From positions 1-52,510 of the forward strand of contig DDLS01000017.1 of assembly GCA_002340255.1 (NCBI GenBank): a DNA stretch of 52,510 nt, written 5' to 3'. Positions 19,701 to 28,818 of the stretch are shown one piece after another. The translations under genes and the position numbers were made by a program. Each line of letters begins with the position of its first letter. Positions within the stretch are counted from its first letter, which is position 1. The notes beneath the pieces are model-generated. The model searched no databases and had not been told where the DNA came from. It was given only the letters and a program-made list of their open reading frames with translations. The stretch is from Cyanobacteria bacterium UBA2566 (lineage in GTDB: Bacteria; Cyanobacteriota; Cyanobacteriia; Cyanobacteriales; Desertifilaceae).

Positions 19701-22700
19701 CAATAACGTTACGCCACTAACGGCATTGTGATTTAAATCTTGCCAAAGTTGTTTTTGTAAGCGTTGGGCGCGAGTGATAAAAGACTCTTGTTCTCCACAG
19801 TCAATTGCCAAGAGGATGAGAGAGGTAAAATCTCCCACGACGCGATCGATTTCTTCGTGAAAGGGGAGGCGGTTGAAAAGCGTCAGATTGAGGGTGAAAC
19901 AGGACTTTCCGCTCCAAGCAGCCAGAATTTCCGCAAATGCTGTTGCCAGCAAACCCGAAGCAGTAATATTAAATTGACTGGCTTGTTGCTTTAAAGGCTG
20001 CCATAATTCCGGGGTGAGACGATAAGAACGACGATGGAAACGGACTTCCTTTAAGGTCGCTAAAGGTTTGGCTAGGGGCAGATCCGGGGCAGGAGGAAGT
20101 TCATGCAGGCGCTGCTGCCAGTAATCTAAGGCGCGTTGATAACGATCGCTCTCTTTTAAAGATTCCAAGGCACAGACATAATCTCGGAAGGAAAGAGAAA
20201 GTGGCGGGAGTTCGAGATCGGGGGTTTGATAGAGTTCGTAGAGTTCTCGAAATAATATTTCCGCACTGCCCAAGTCGATAATGAGGGCATCAAAACTCAG
20301 GTGCAGTCGGACGCGCTCAGAGTCCATCATGGTAGCGCGAATTTCAAATAGCGGCCAGCGATCGCTGGGAATAACTTGGTGAGAGAGGCGATCGCGAATG
20401 TCGGCTAGGGTACCGTTAACTTCAGTTGGCGATTTTCCCCGCAAGTCAAGGACTTCAATGTTATAGGGAGGAACCTCTGCCAGAATTTGCTGTTGTCCGT
20501 CGGGACGAACGATCGCCCTTAACATTTCGTGGCGATCAATTAAACGCTGCCAAGCTCGGTTATAACGAGGGATATCGAGAGAAATAGCATCGATTTCTCC
20601 ATAAAAGTAAGTCGCCACATTTCCGAGTTCAAATCCCTGCTGGCGACCGATCCAATATGCCTGCTGAACTTCAGTGAGGGGAAAAGGATCGTTGCGTCTT
20701 TGCCAGTCGGGGACGATTTCGGGGAGCGGCGTTGTTACTTTTGACTCGGAGGAGTTGGTATCGATAATTTCTGCTAAACCCGCAATAGTTGGGGCATCAA
20801 ATAATTCGCTTAAGAGAATCTCCGTGGCAAAGGTTTCGCTAAGCTTAGCAATCAAACGAGTGGCTAAGAGAGAATGACCGCCCAAGGCAAAAAAGTCATC
20901 GCGAACCCCAATAGGAACAATACCTAAATAGTTCTCCCAAATTGTGGAAATTTCTTGTTCCCTGGTATTTCTCGGTGCCAGATAGGGCGTATCTAATTGA
21001 GGTCGAGAATATCCGGACCGAGAAGATTCTCTCTCGCTAATGTCAATGTCCGGACTGGAAACGGGCAATCCGTTCTTTTCTTCTAAGAAATCTTCAATAG
21101 ACACGAGAACTTGAGAAAGAGAACTTGCCAAAATTCGCGCAAAGATTTCGACTCCTTCATCGGGAAATAATCCATCGGCAAATTCCACCTGGGAGCGATC
21201 GCTGCGAGCGGCCATGCCCACCTCTTGCCAGGCATCCCAATTAATGGCTGTGGTAAATATCCCAGCCGTTGTTTTATAACGAGCAAAAGCATCGAGAAAA
21301 GCATTAGCTGCCGTATAATCTACCTGTCCGAAACCACCTTTAATTGAGGCTAAAGAAGAACATAAAACAAAGAAATCAAGGGGAATATCTTTGACGATCG
21401 CATCGAGAACTAAAGTCCCCCAAACTTTCGGGGCGAGAACGGTTTGGGCCGTCTCTCGGCTTTTGCGCTGAATGATTCCGCCTCCAGGAACTCCCGCCGC
21501 ATGAATGATTCCGTGCAACGTTCCATATTGAGCGCGAAACTCACCGATCGCCTTTTCCATTGCCGAGCGATCGCAGACATCAGCTCGGGCGATCATTACT
21601 TGTGCCCCAAGACTTTCCAGTTCTTGGATGGCGCGGATTTTCTCGGCGATCGCTTCATCTCCTTGCCAAGTTTCCCATTCTTGCCTCGGCGGCAGGGCAG
21701 AGCGCCCGGTTAACAGGAGTTTAGCTTGCGCCGTTTTCGCTAAATAACGGGCTAAAACCAAACCGATACCGCCCAAACCGCCTGTAATTAAGTAAGCGCC
21801 TCCTTCTTTAATTCGGGGAGGTTGGCTTGTCGCTTCCAGGCTAACCCGAGAAAAAGTTGGCAACCATCGCTCGTCCTCGCGATAGGCACAGATGGGATCG
21901 GAGGCGGTTAATTCTTCTAATAATCGGGCAGATGCTGCCTGGCTATCCTCCAATGCCGAGCTATGGAAATCAATGCTACGACAAGTGAGCTTAGGATATT
22001 CCAAGGGAATGACTTTCACCGCTCCCAATACAGTTGCTCGTTCGGGATACACTATTCCATCGGGCGTAACCGGCTGCATATTGTTGGTTATGACATTAAT
22101 ATGCAAAGGTTGATGCCATTTCTGCTTTCCTGCCGCCCGAGCAATTTCCAGCAAACTGAAAAAGCCGATATCCTGACTTTGTTCGATCTCCTCCCATCCT
22201 TTTTGAGGATAGCCTTTTGAGTCAATCGTCCACAGATGAACAAGACTGGTGGGGAGCAGATCGCGATCGCGCAAATCGGCAAATAAGGCTTCATAATCTG
22301 CCGTAGAATTGGGAGCGATCGCATAACCCTGTTCGCCGTTTCGGGTAAAGCGATCGCCAACTTCTACCACAACCGCCGTCTTGCCTTGAGTGTGCAACTG
22401 CTGCACCAAGTTTTCTCCCAAACCGCAACGATCGCTAAAAACCAGCACTCGCGCTAATTTTGCCTCATTTTCGGAGATCTTTTCCCAAGGAGCGCTCTGC
22501 CATTGTGGTGCATACAACCATTCTTGCGGCTGGCGTTCTTTTGTAGACTTCTGGGGTTTGGCAGTAGGTTGGGGAGCATCCACCCAATAACGCTGGCGCT
22601 CGAAAGGATAGGTGGGTAAAGGCACGCGATCGCGCTTTTCATCTCCGTAAAATCCCGACCAGTCTACCTCAACCCCAGCCAACCACAGGCGACTGAGAGT

Positions 22701-25214
22701 GCTTAAGAGACATTTTTCCGCAGAGATTGGGTCTTTGGGATGGGGGAGAGAAGAAATCGCAATTCGTCCGTTTCCTTGTTGCTTAACCAGGGTACTGGCT
22801 GTTTTTCCGGGGCCGACTTCGAGGAAAAGAGCAGTTTCATCTCGCAATAGTTCTTCTACCCCTTCGCTAAAGCGTACGGTTTGACGCAAATGCCGCGCCC
22901 AATATTGGGGATCTGTAGCTTGCTCGGGGGTCAGTTCTTTTCCAGTAACGTTGGAAATGACGGGAATTTCGGGAGGATGGAGAGAAACCCCTTCTAAATG
23001 ACGGAGGAGGGGTGCGATCGCCTCCTCCATCAAAGGCGAGTGAAAGGCATGGGAAGTATGCAAAGGACGACAGGCAATTTCTGCTTTCTGCAAGCGATTT
23101 TGCAGAGCTTCGATGGCTGCGCCAGACCCAGAAATGACGCTGAGTTGGGGTGCGTTGCAGACCGCCAGAGTCAAATCGTCGTTCAAATAGCTGGTAACGT
23201 CTTGCGCCCCCAATTCTACGGAAAGCATGGTTCCTTGCGGACACTCTTGCATCAAGCGACCGCGAAGGGCAACGGTGGCTAAAGCATCTTCGAGAGAAAA
23301 GATTCCCGCCAAACAGGCTGCCACATATTCGCCAATACTGTGACCCAATAAGGACTGGGGACGCACTCCCCAAGACATCCACAAGCGAGCGAGAGCATAT
23401 TCAATCACAAAGAGAGCTGGGCCAGCGATCGCTGTTTGTTTGAGAGTATTTTTCGCTTCTGCTCCCGGTTCTTCCGTCGGATAGAGGAGTTGGCGCAGAT
23501 CTGTATCCAGGTGGTTTTGCAGAATCTCGAAACAGAGATCGCACTCTTGACGAAATAATGGTTCGCTTTCGTACACCTGCCGAGCCATATTGATATATTG
23601 AGAACCCTGTCCTGGAAAGAGAAAGACTACAGGAGGATTATCTAATGCCGGAGTTGCCGACATGGCACCGTTTGTTAAAGCAGCGATCGCTTCTGTGGCA
23701 TTTTCGACAACGACAGCGCGGCGGTGAGAAAATTCCCGCCGTCCCACTTGTAAGGTATAAGCAATATCGGCGAGATTGCTCTTGGAATCAGTTTGTAAGA
23801 ACTGCGCTAAATTCTCGGTTGCTTTCTCTAATGCTGTAGCGCTTTTAGCCGAAAGCAGAAGCAACTGCCAAGGTCTTGAAGTACTGGCCGGAGTTAAGGT
23901 GGGAGTTTCTTCTAAAACGATGTGAGCATTGGTGCCGCCAATGCCGAAAGAACTCACCCCAGCACGGCGGGGACTGCCATTGCACGTCCATTCTTGTAAC
24001 TTATCATTGACGTAAAAAGGACTATTGGCAAAATCAATGCGGGGGTTGGGTCGGGAATAATTGAGAATGGGAGGAATCAGTTGGCGATCGAGAGCGAGAA
24101 TTGTTTTGATCAAACCCGTAATTCCCGCCGCCGCATCTAAATGTCCGACATTGGTTTTTACTGAACCGATGGCACAATAGCCTTTGCGAGACTCCTTTGG
24201 AGTCGCTTCGCGAACGGTACTGGTGCGAAATGCCCGAGTCATAGCCGCAATTTCAATCGGATCTCCCATCGCCGTTCCCGTGCCATGGGTTTCCATATAA
24301 GAAATCGTTTCCGGCTCGACTTCAGCCATTAATTGCGCGGCCTTAATCGCTCGAATTTGACCTTCTTCACTCGGTGCCGTATAACCGACTTTAAAAGCGC
24401 CATCATTATTGATTGCCGAACCTTTAATGACTGCATAAATATGATCGCGATCGGCGATCGCATCTTCCAATCTTTTCAGAACGACAACACCAATACCATT
24501 GCCTCCCACCGTACCATCGGCTTTAGCATCAAAAGCTTTACAATGCCCGTCAGCAGACACAATTTCATCGGGAGATAAAGTCAGTCCGCTTTGGGGAATT
24601 TTCACAGCCACACCCGCCGCTAAACTCATATCGCATTCGCCTGCCAACAAACTTTGACAGGCTAAATGAACGGCAACCAACGAACTCGAACAAGCTGTTC
24701 CCACACTAAGGCTCGGTCCGGTCAAATCTAACTTATAAGAAACGCGAGTTGCCAGATAATCTTTATCAACCCCCACTAAAGTTTGCAGAAAACCTCTGGA
24801 TTCTACCAAATCTGGATTGGGGGCTAAATTATAGAGTAAATAAGTCCCCATGCCGACTCCCGCATAAACGCCAATCGGTCGGTTTTCTCTTTGGGAATCA
24901 TACCCGGCATTTTCTAGAGCTTCGACAGCACATTCTAAAAATAAGCGGTGTTGCGGATCCATGGTTTCTGCCTCTCGGGAATTGAGACCGAAAAAGGACG
25001 CATCAAACAGGTCTACATCCTCAAGAATGCCCCCAGCTTTAATCTTTTTCGCGGGTTGGCCGCCATTTCCTTCTGAATCGGGAAAAACCGACACTAATTC
25101 GACTCCGCCGATCAGGTTTTCCCAAAAACTTTCAATGTTTTTACTTTTGGGAAAGCGTCCCGAAAGACCGATTACCGCTATTTCTAATCCTGTCGTTTCA
25201 GAAGTTGAATTCAT
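16728..25214 (-). CDS. Hybrid PKS-NRPS: KS-AT-KR-ACP-Cy-A(Ox)-PCP
   Basis: Bimodular protein predicted to add a malonate, reduce it to a beta-hydroxyl, then add cysteine and oxidise the ring to a thiazole. KS 10-435 (Cys175 in TACSSS); AT 525-870 (GHSIGEY, HAFH for malonyl); KR structural half 900-1130 and catalytic half 1137-1335 (GGLGGIG, Tyr in VDYTAANAF); ACP Ser1448; Cy 1510-1935 with DALIID at 1642-1647; A domain from 1965 with the cysteine code DLYNLSLIW. Between A8 and A9 (about 2425-2655) lies an FMN nitroreductase-like oxidase of the SagB/EpoB-Ox type, with YPSAGHLYPVQ near 2511. The PCP has Ser2768. The acidic C-terminus (LSDEEAADLL) matches the basic N-terminus of the next protein. 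A short palindrome is inserted in frame in the KS near residues 335-345. Confidence 0.94.
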   Translation of the reverse strand: MNSTSETTGLEIAVIGLSGRFPKSKNIESFWENLIGGVELVSVFPDSEGNGGQPAKKIKAGGILEDVDLFDASFFGLNSREAETMDPQHRLFLECAVEALENAGYDSQRENRPIGVYAGVGMGTYLLYNLAPNPDLVESRGFLQTLVGVDKDYLATRVSYKLDLTGPSLSVGTACSSSLVAVHLACQSLLAGECDMSLAAGVAVKIPQSGLTLSPDEIVSADGHCKAFDAKADGTVGGNGIGVVVLKRLEDAIADRDHIYAVIKGSAINNDGAFKVGYTAPSEEGQIRAIKAAQLMAEVEPETISYMETHGTGTAMGDPIEIAAMTRAFRTSTVREATPKESRKGYCAIGSVKTNVGHLDAAAGITGLIKTILALDRQLIPPILNYSRPNPRIDFANSPFYVNDKLQEWTCNGSPRRAGVSSFGIGGTNAHIVLEETPTLTPASTSRPWQLLLLSAKSATALEKATENLAQFLQTDSKSNLADIAYTLQVGRREFSHRRAVVVENATEAIAALTNGAMSATPALDNPPVVFLFPGQGSQYINMARQVYESEPLFRQECDLCFEILQNHLDTDLRQLLYPTEEPGAEAKNTLKQTAIAGPALFVIEYALARLWMSWGVRPQSLLGHSIGEYVAACLAGIFSLEDALATVALRGRLMQECPQGTMLSVELGAQDVTSYLNDDLTLAVCNAPQLSVISGSGAAIEALQNRLQKAEIACRPLHTSHAFHSPLMEEAIAPLLRHLEGVSLHPPEIPVISNVTGKELTPEQATDPQYWARHLRQTVRFSEGVEELLRDETALFLEVGPGKTASTLVKQQGNGRIAISSLPHPKDPISAEKCLLSTLSRLWLAGVEVDWSGFYGDEKRDRVPLPTYPFERQRYWVDAPQPTAKPQKSTKERQPQEWLYAPQWQSAPWEKISENEAKLARVLVFSDRCGLGENLVQQLHTQGKTAVVVEVGDRFTRNGEQGYAIAPNSTADYEALFADLRDRDLLPTSLVHLWTIDSKGYPQKGWEEIEQSQDIGFFSLLEIARAAGKQKWHQPLHINVITNNMQPVTPDGIVYPERATVLGAVKVIPLEYPKLTCRSIDFHSSALEDSQAASARLLEELTASDPICAYREDERWLPTFSRVSLEATSQPPRIKEGGAYLITGGLGGIGLVLARYLAKTAQAKLLLTGRSALPPRQEWETWQGDEAIAEKIRAIQELESLGAQVMIARADVCDRSAMEKAIGEFRAQYGTLHGIIHAAGVPGGGIIQRKSRETAQTVLAPKVWGTLVLDAIVKDIPLDFFVLCSSLASIKGGFGQVDYTAANAFLDAFARYKTTAGIFTTAINWDAWQEVGMAARSDRSQVEFADGLFPDEGVEIFARILASSLSQVLVSIEDFLEEKNGLPVSSPDIDISERESSRSGYSRPQLDTPYLAPRNTREQEISTIWENYLGIVPIGVRDDFFALGGHSLLATRLIAKLSETFATEILLSELFDAPTIAGLAEIIDTNSSESKVTTPLPEIVPDWQRRNDPFPLTEVQQAYWIGRQQGFELGNVATYFYGEIDAISLDIPRYNRAWQRLIDRHEMLRAIVRPDGQQQILAEVPPYNIEVLDLRGKSPTEVNGTLADIRDRLSHQVIPSDRWPLFEIRATMMDSERVRLHLSFDALIIDLGSAEILFRELYELYQTPDLELPPLSLSFRDYVCALESLKESDRYQRALDYWQQRLHELPPAPDLPLAKPLATLKEVRFHRRSYRLTPELWQPLKQQASQFNITASGLLATAFAEILAAWSGKSCFTLNLTLFNRLPFHEEIDRVVGDFTSLILLAIDCGEQESFITRAQRLQKQLWQDLNHNAVSGVTLLRELNRLQGDGSSVLMPIVFTSNLIQDGVEAKPPAISQFGQLTYGISQTPQVILDYQVYEDGQTLVVTWDCVDEAFPEGVLDAMFATYETFLQRLATVESAWEEQGRQLHIPQLDIQQESNQTDAPLPSGLLHDGFFQQAQKTPKAIAISTLHRTFTYQELSRLACQLGHRLRELGAKPDELVAVVMEKGWEQVAAVLGILASGAAYLPIDSEMPSERMAYLLENGDVNIAIAQSKLRDRITLPAHITVIFPESDDLSEQPDIPLESRQTAENLAYVIYTSGSTGKPKGVAIAHRGALNTVVDINQRFQVDTSDRVLALSSLSFDLSVYDIFGTLAAGATLVIPEAEVAKDPAHWAELVESNGITLWNSVPALMQLFVDYMESRPDLKANSLRSVLLSGDWLPLTLPPQIKAIAPEATVMSLGGATEASIWSIYYPIDEIDPAWNSIPYGLPLLNQHFYVLNPNLEPCPIWVTGQLYIGGVGLAERYWKDSEKTAASFIIHPETGERLYLTGDLGRYLPDGNIEFLGREDFQLKIRGYRIEAGEVESAIAEHPRVRKAIVTSAGDRRSKEQLVAYVVSDTDVPETPTETSESGLVLDPVARLEFRLEQRGIRSLEGNVETELPTSEPLRRDIYLQRQSYRQYLQAPFPLTDLANLLNGLRSLQLAESPLPKYRYPSAGHLYPVQTYIYVKPGRIDGLEGGTYYYHPVKHRLILISKTARLERDLYSYSNKDIFDRAAFALFSIGSLDAISPLYGEFARDFCLLEAGYIGQLLSEECQRYNIGLCAIGDPMDAEVIEDCFQLESNNILLQGFLGGAIAPEQKQQWLQPQASNPEETTEKSLSFEEELRNLLTTRLPDYMVPSAFVFLDEFPLTANGKINRKALPSPQSKPAQTPYVAPRNAQEELLAQIWQEVLELDRIGIGENFFELGGNSLQATQILTRIREALPAADLSLRQLLDASTVAELAEAIEENLLAQLEGLSDEEAADLLSGQ
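24186..24212. repeat. In-frame palindromic insertion inside the KS coding sequence
   Basis: The arms GACTCC and GGAGTC surround a TTT loop, with outer GCGA/TCGC pairs and a short bulge. It encodes part of the stretch VREATPKESRKGY, roughly six to eleven residues longer than the same KS loop in the neighbouring PKS (STAKKQFCAIG). Similar short palindromes are widespread in cyanobacterial genomes. Here one sits in frame just before the conserved CAIGSVKTN segment. Confidence 0.7.
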
Positions 25215-25274
25215 CGTTAAATTTCAAGTGATAGATACTAGCTGGATGGAAGGGTTAAGGTTTTCTGACGATCG

Positions 25275-28200
25275 CTATCTTGTTTTTTTGAATTTTTGTC
25301 TGAGACGATTCTTGCCGGCAGCCACTTTTTCTGCCAGTTCCACAGTTTCCGAGATTGGCGATCGCTCTTCTCGTTGGGGTTTTACCTGTTGGGCTAAAGC
25401 GCGAATGGTGGGATATTTATACAAGTCCAATAATGAGATCGATGTAAATTCATCGGGGAACTCGTTTTTCAGTTGATTGTAAACTTTTGCAATCAATAAA
25501 GAGTTACCACCAATTTCAAAGAAATTACTACTCGTTCCCACTTTTTCTAAGTTTAAAACCGTTTGAAAAATAGAGGCAATGGTTTGCTCGATATTATTTT
25601 GCGGTGCGATGTATGTTGTGGTTACTTGTTCAATCGATACATCCTTTGTAGGAAGGGAACGGCGATCGACTTTTCCATTAGCTGAAAGGGGAAAAGCTTC
25701 CAAAAACAAGAACACGGATGGAATCATATAGTCGGGGAGTTTGGAACTGAGAAAGCTCCTCAACTCTTCAAAATCGGGGGCGATTTTGCCCTCGGGAATG
25801 ATATAAGCGAGCAGGCTCTCTTTACTTTGTCCTTGCCCAAGGGCGATAATAATCGCCGCTTTTACTGCCGGATGCCGAGTCAAAACGGCTTCAATTTCTC
25901 CAGCTTCAATGCGATGTCCGCGAATTTTGATTTGGAAATCAGCTCGTCCCAAAAATTCAATATTGCCATCGGGTCGATAGCGACCCAAATCTCCCGTGCC
26001 GTATATACGTTCGCCGGTGCGCGGATGAATAATAAAATTATCGCGGGTCTTTTCCTCATTGCACCAGTAGCCTTTGGCCACTTGGACTCCAGAAGAATAC
26101 ATTTGACCGGAAACCCAAATCGGACAGTCTTCTAAGGCATCATTGAAGATATAATATTTCGAGTTAGCCATCGGTTGACCGTAAGGAATGCTTTTCCAGT
26201 TCGGATCGATCTGTTCGATCGCGTAACAAATATTCCAAAGCGTCGTTTCCGTCGGGCCGCCGACACTGACGATTTGCGCGTTAGGAACGAAAGCGCGCAA
26301 GCGATCGGGTAGAGATAGGGGAATCCAATCGCCCCCGAGGGTTGCCAAACGCAGACTACTCGAAAGAGTCAGAGATTGACTTTCCACGCAATCAACCAAC
26401 ATCTCCAGCATGGCGGGAACGGAGTTCCATAACGTGACTCCTTCGCGGCAAATTAACTCGACCCAGTGATGGGGATCTTTAGCTCTCGCCGCATCGGGCA
26501 TAACAATTGTGCCTCCAGCAGCTAATAAACCAAAGATGTCATAAACTGACATATCGTGATTGAGAGCCGTTAGAGCTAACATGCGGTCTCGATGGTTGAC
26601 TTGAAAGCGATCGTTCGTGTGGACGATCGCATTGACGATGCCGCGATGAGAAATCATCACTCCTTTGGGCAAACCTGTCGAACCGGAGGTGTAGATGACA
26701 TAAGCCAAGTCGTCTGCACTTTGAATGGAAGAGAGAGGCTCTTTACTTTCGCTGCTGAAATCCTCGCTATCGACGCACAGATAGGGAATGCCGCGATCGC
26801 GAACTAGCTGGTCTGCAAACCGAGATTGAGTGAGAATGATTTGCGCGTCACTATTTTCGAGCAGATAGGAAAAGCGCTCGGAAGGCAAGCTGGGATCGAT
26901 GGGAACATAAGCTGCACCAGCAACCAATATCCCCATAACGGCAACAATTTGTTCCCATCCCTTTTCCATGACAACTGCAACTAAGCAATTGGGAGCAGCT
27001 CCCAACCGTCGCAACCGATGCCCCAGTTGATGGGCACATTCGTATAATTGCTGATAAGTTAGGTGGCGTTGGGAGCTAATTACCGCTAAGCGATCGGGTT
27101 GTTGCGGGACTCGCGCGGCAAAGAGTTCGTGCAGCAGGATTTGGGGAATGGGCGCGTCTGTTGCATTGGCGGCATTGCGTGCCGCCAGTTGAGCCGGAGG
27201 TAATAGTTGCCCTATCGTTTCTCCCCAAAGGCATTCGGGGGCAGCTAGTTGTTTGAGGAGAAAGGAATAGGCCTCAAACATATTTGCAATTAAACCCTCT
27301 GGAAAAAGCCCTTCAACTGCGTCCCAATTGAAGGTTAATTCTTCTTTTTCCTCCCAAACTTGAATATCCATCCAAGCCTGGGAAGCTTGGCTAATACCAT
27401 AAACAAGTTCTCCAAAATGACTGAAGGTGCGAGTATCTTGTCCGATGGAACTAAACCCTAATGTACTCGTAAAGACAATGGGCATGGCACTCGGCGCGCT
27501 TCCTTTTTTACGAGCCAGTTCCCGCGTTACTCGCACGCCGCTAAAATAACGGTGTTCTAAATCTTGCCAAAGTTGCTTTTGCAAGCCCAGGGCGCGATCG
27601 CGGAAAGATTCTCCAGAAGACCCCTCGACCGCAAGGAGGGTGACGGAGGTAAAGTCCCCCAAAAGATCGTTGACTTGACGATGCAGGGGCAGGCGATTAA
27701 AGAGTGCCAGATTGAGGGTAAATCGAGAGCTATTGCTCCAAAGGGCGACGATTTCGGCAAAAGCAGCAAGGAGCAAGCTGGAGGGAGTGATACCTTCTCG
27801 AGCGGCTTTCTGCTTTAACTGTTGCCATTGAGTTCGGTCCAGCCGACTCTCATAGCGCTTGTTGCGATGCTGTTGCAGTTCTTTGGGATTTTTAGCTAGG
27901 GGTAATTCTGGTGCGGGGGGAAGGGTATCGAGACGAGAGAGCCAATAGTCTTGCGATCGCTGATACAATGGCGTTTGTTGCAGGGCCTGCTCGGCGAGGA
28001 CATAATCGCGGTAGGAAAGGTCTAAAGGTGGCAGCATCCCCTCGGGGTTTTGATAGAGTTGAATCCACTCGTCGAAGAGGCGAAATAAACTCCAAGCATC
28101 GAAGACCAGCAGATCGTAGCTGACGTGCAGTCGCATCTGTCCTGCGGGCAAAAGCGTGGCGCGAAATTCAAATAGAGGCCAGAGATCGGCTTGCAAGATT

Positions 28201-28757
28201 TGATGGGATAGGCGATCGCGGATATCTTCAAGGCGAGCATCAATCTCGGCACTCTCGCATTCTCTTAAATCCAGAACCTTCATCTTATAGGGCGGTACGG
28301 TTTCGAGAATTTGCTGCTGACCGTCCGGCAATACTACCGCCCGCAGCATATCGTGTCGGGCAATAATTTGCACTAATACAGCTTCGAGTCGGTCGGTATC
28401 GAGAGCATTGCCTTCTATTTCGTAGTAACCGTGATTGGAAACATTACCCAGTTCTAATACGCCACTGCGACCAACCCAAAACGCATACTGCATATCTGTC
28501 AGGGGAAAGGGGTCGTAACGATGGGCAGGATCGGCGATCAGAGGGGGGAGAGCCGATACTTCTATGGCTTCATTGCCTTCGAGCAACGCCAACAGTTCGG
28601 TTTTTCGTTCCTGTAAGACTTGACGCAGTTCGGCGGTTAATGCTCCCGCAGGGGCATTGACAGCAAGGGAACCATCTTCAACGGCAAGTTTGATATCTTT
28701 GGAATGAAGATCTTGGAGTAAGAGTTGTAAATTCATCGATTTAATTAATTGCGTCAA
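25275..28757 (-). CDS. NRPS, first extension module: docking-Cy-A-PCP
   Basis: First elongation module, expected to join the aryl starter to an amino acid and cyclise it. TubC-type docking domain (about 8-60); Cy domain (80-520) with DLLVFD at 215-220; A domain from about 540; PCP with Ser1086 in GGNSL; basic C-terminal tail (KNRLRQKFKKTR) facing a downstream KS. It has no methyltransferase or oxidase insertion. The code residues read D735, M736, Y739, N778, T806, G808, V832, L840, W841, unlike the cysteine code of the other three modules. Cysteine, serine or threonine are all possible, so the first ring could be a thiazoline or an oxazoline. Codon 8 (28736) is an alternative ATG that would begin directly at the docking domain. 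The gene follows the KAS III-carrier gene by 61 bp. Confidence 0.92.
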   Translation of the reverse strand: MTQLIKSMNLQLLLQDLHSKDIKLAVEDGSLAVNAPAGALTAELRQVLQERKTELLALLEGNEAIEVSALPPLIADPAHRYDPFPLTDMQYAFWVGRSGVLELGNVSNHGYYEIEGNALDTDRLEAVLVQIIARHDMLRAVVLPDGQQQILETVPPYKMKVLDLRECESAEIDARLEDIRDRLSHQILQADLWPLFEFRATLLPAGQMRLHVSYDLLVFDAWSLFRLFDEWIQLYQNPEGMLPPLDLSYRDYVLAEQALQQTPLYQRSQDYWLSRLDTLPPAPELPLAKNPKELQQHRNKRYESRLDRTQWQQLKQKAAREGITPSSLLLAAFAEIVALWSNSSRFTLNLALFNRLPLHRQVNDLLGDFTSVTLLAVEGSSGESFRDRALGLQKQLWQDLEHRYFSGVRVTRELARKKGSAPSAMPIVFTSTLGFSSIGQDTRTFSHFGELVYGISQASQAWMDIQVWEEKEELTFNWDAVEGLFPEGLIANMFEAYSFLLKQLAAPECLWGETIGQLLPPAQLAARNAANATDAPIPQILLHELFAARVPQQPDRLAVISSQRHLTYQQLYECAHQLGHRLRRLGAAPNCLVAVVMEKGWEQIVAVMGILVAGAAYVPIDPSLPSERFSYLLENSDAQIILTQSRFADQLVRDRGIPYLCVDSEDFSSESKEPLSSIQSADDLAYVIYTSGSTGLPKGVMISHRGIVNAIVHTNDRFQVNHRDRMLALTALNHDMSVYDIFGLLAAGGTIVMPDAARAKDPHHWVELICREGVTLWNSVPAMLEMLVDCVESQSLTLSSSLRLATLGGDWIPLSLPDRLRAFVPNAQIVSVGGPTETTLWNICYAIEQIDPNWKSIPYGQPMANSKYYIFNDALEDCPIWVSGQMYSSGVQVAKGYWCNEEKTRDNFIIHPRTGERIYGTGDLGRYRPDGNIEFLGRADFQIKIRGHRIEAGEIEAVLTRHPAVKAAIIIALGQGQSKESLLAYIIPEGKIAPDFEELRSFLSSKLPDYMIPSVFLFLEAFPLSANGKVDRRSLPTKDVSIEQVTTTYIAPQNNIEQTIASIFQTVLNLEKVGTSSNFFEIGGNSLLIAKVYNQLKNEFPDEFTSISLLDLYKYPTIRALAQQVKPQREERSPISETVELAEKVAAGKNRLRQKFKKTR

Positions 28758-28818
28758 AATGAGAACGATACGGTCTTTTCCAGAGATAAAATTTTAATGA
28801 CAAGAAATAAATTGCAGT

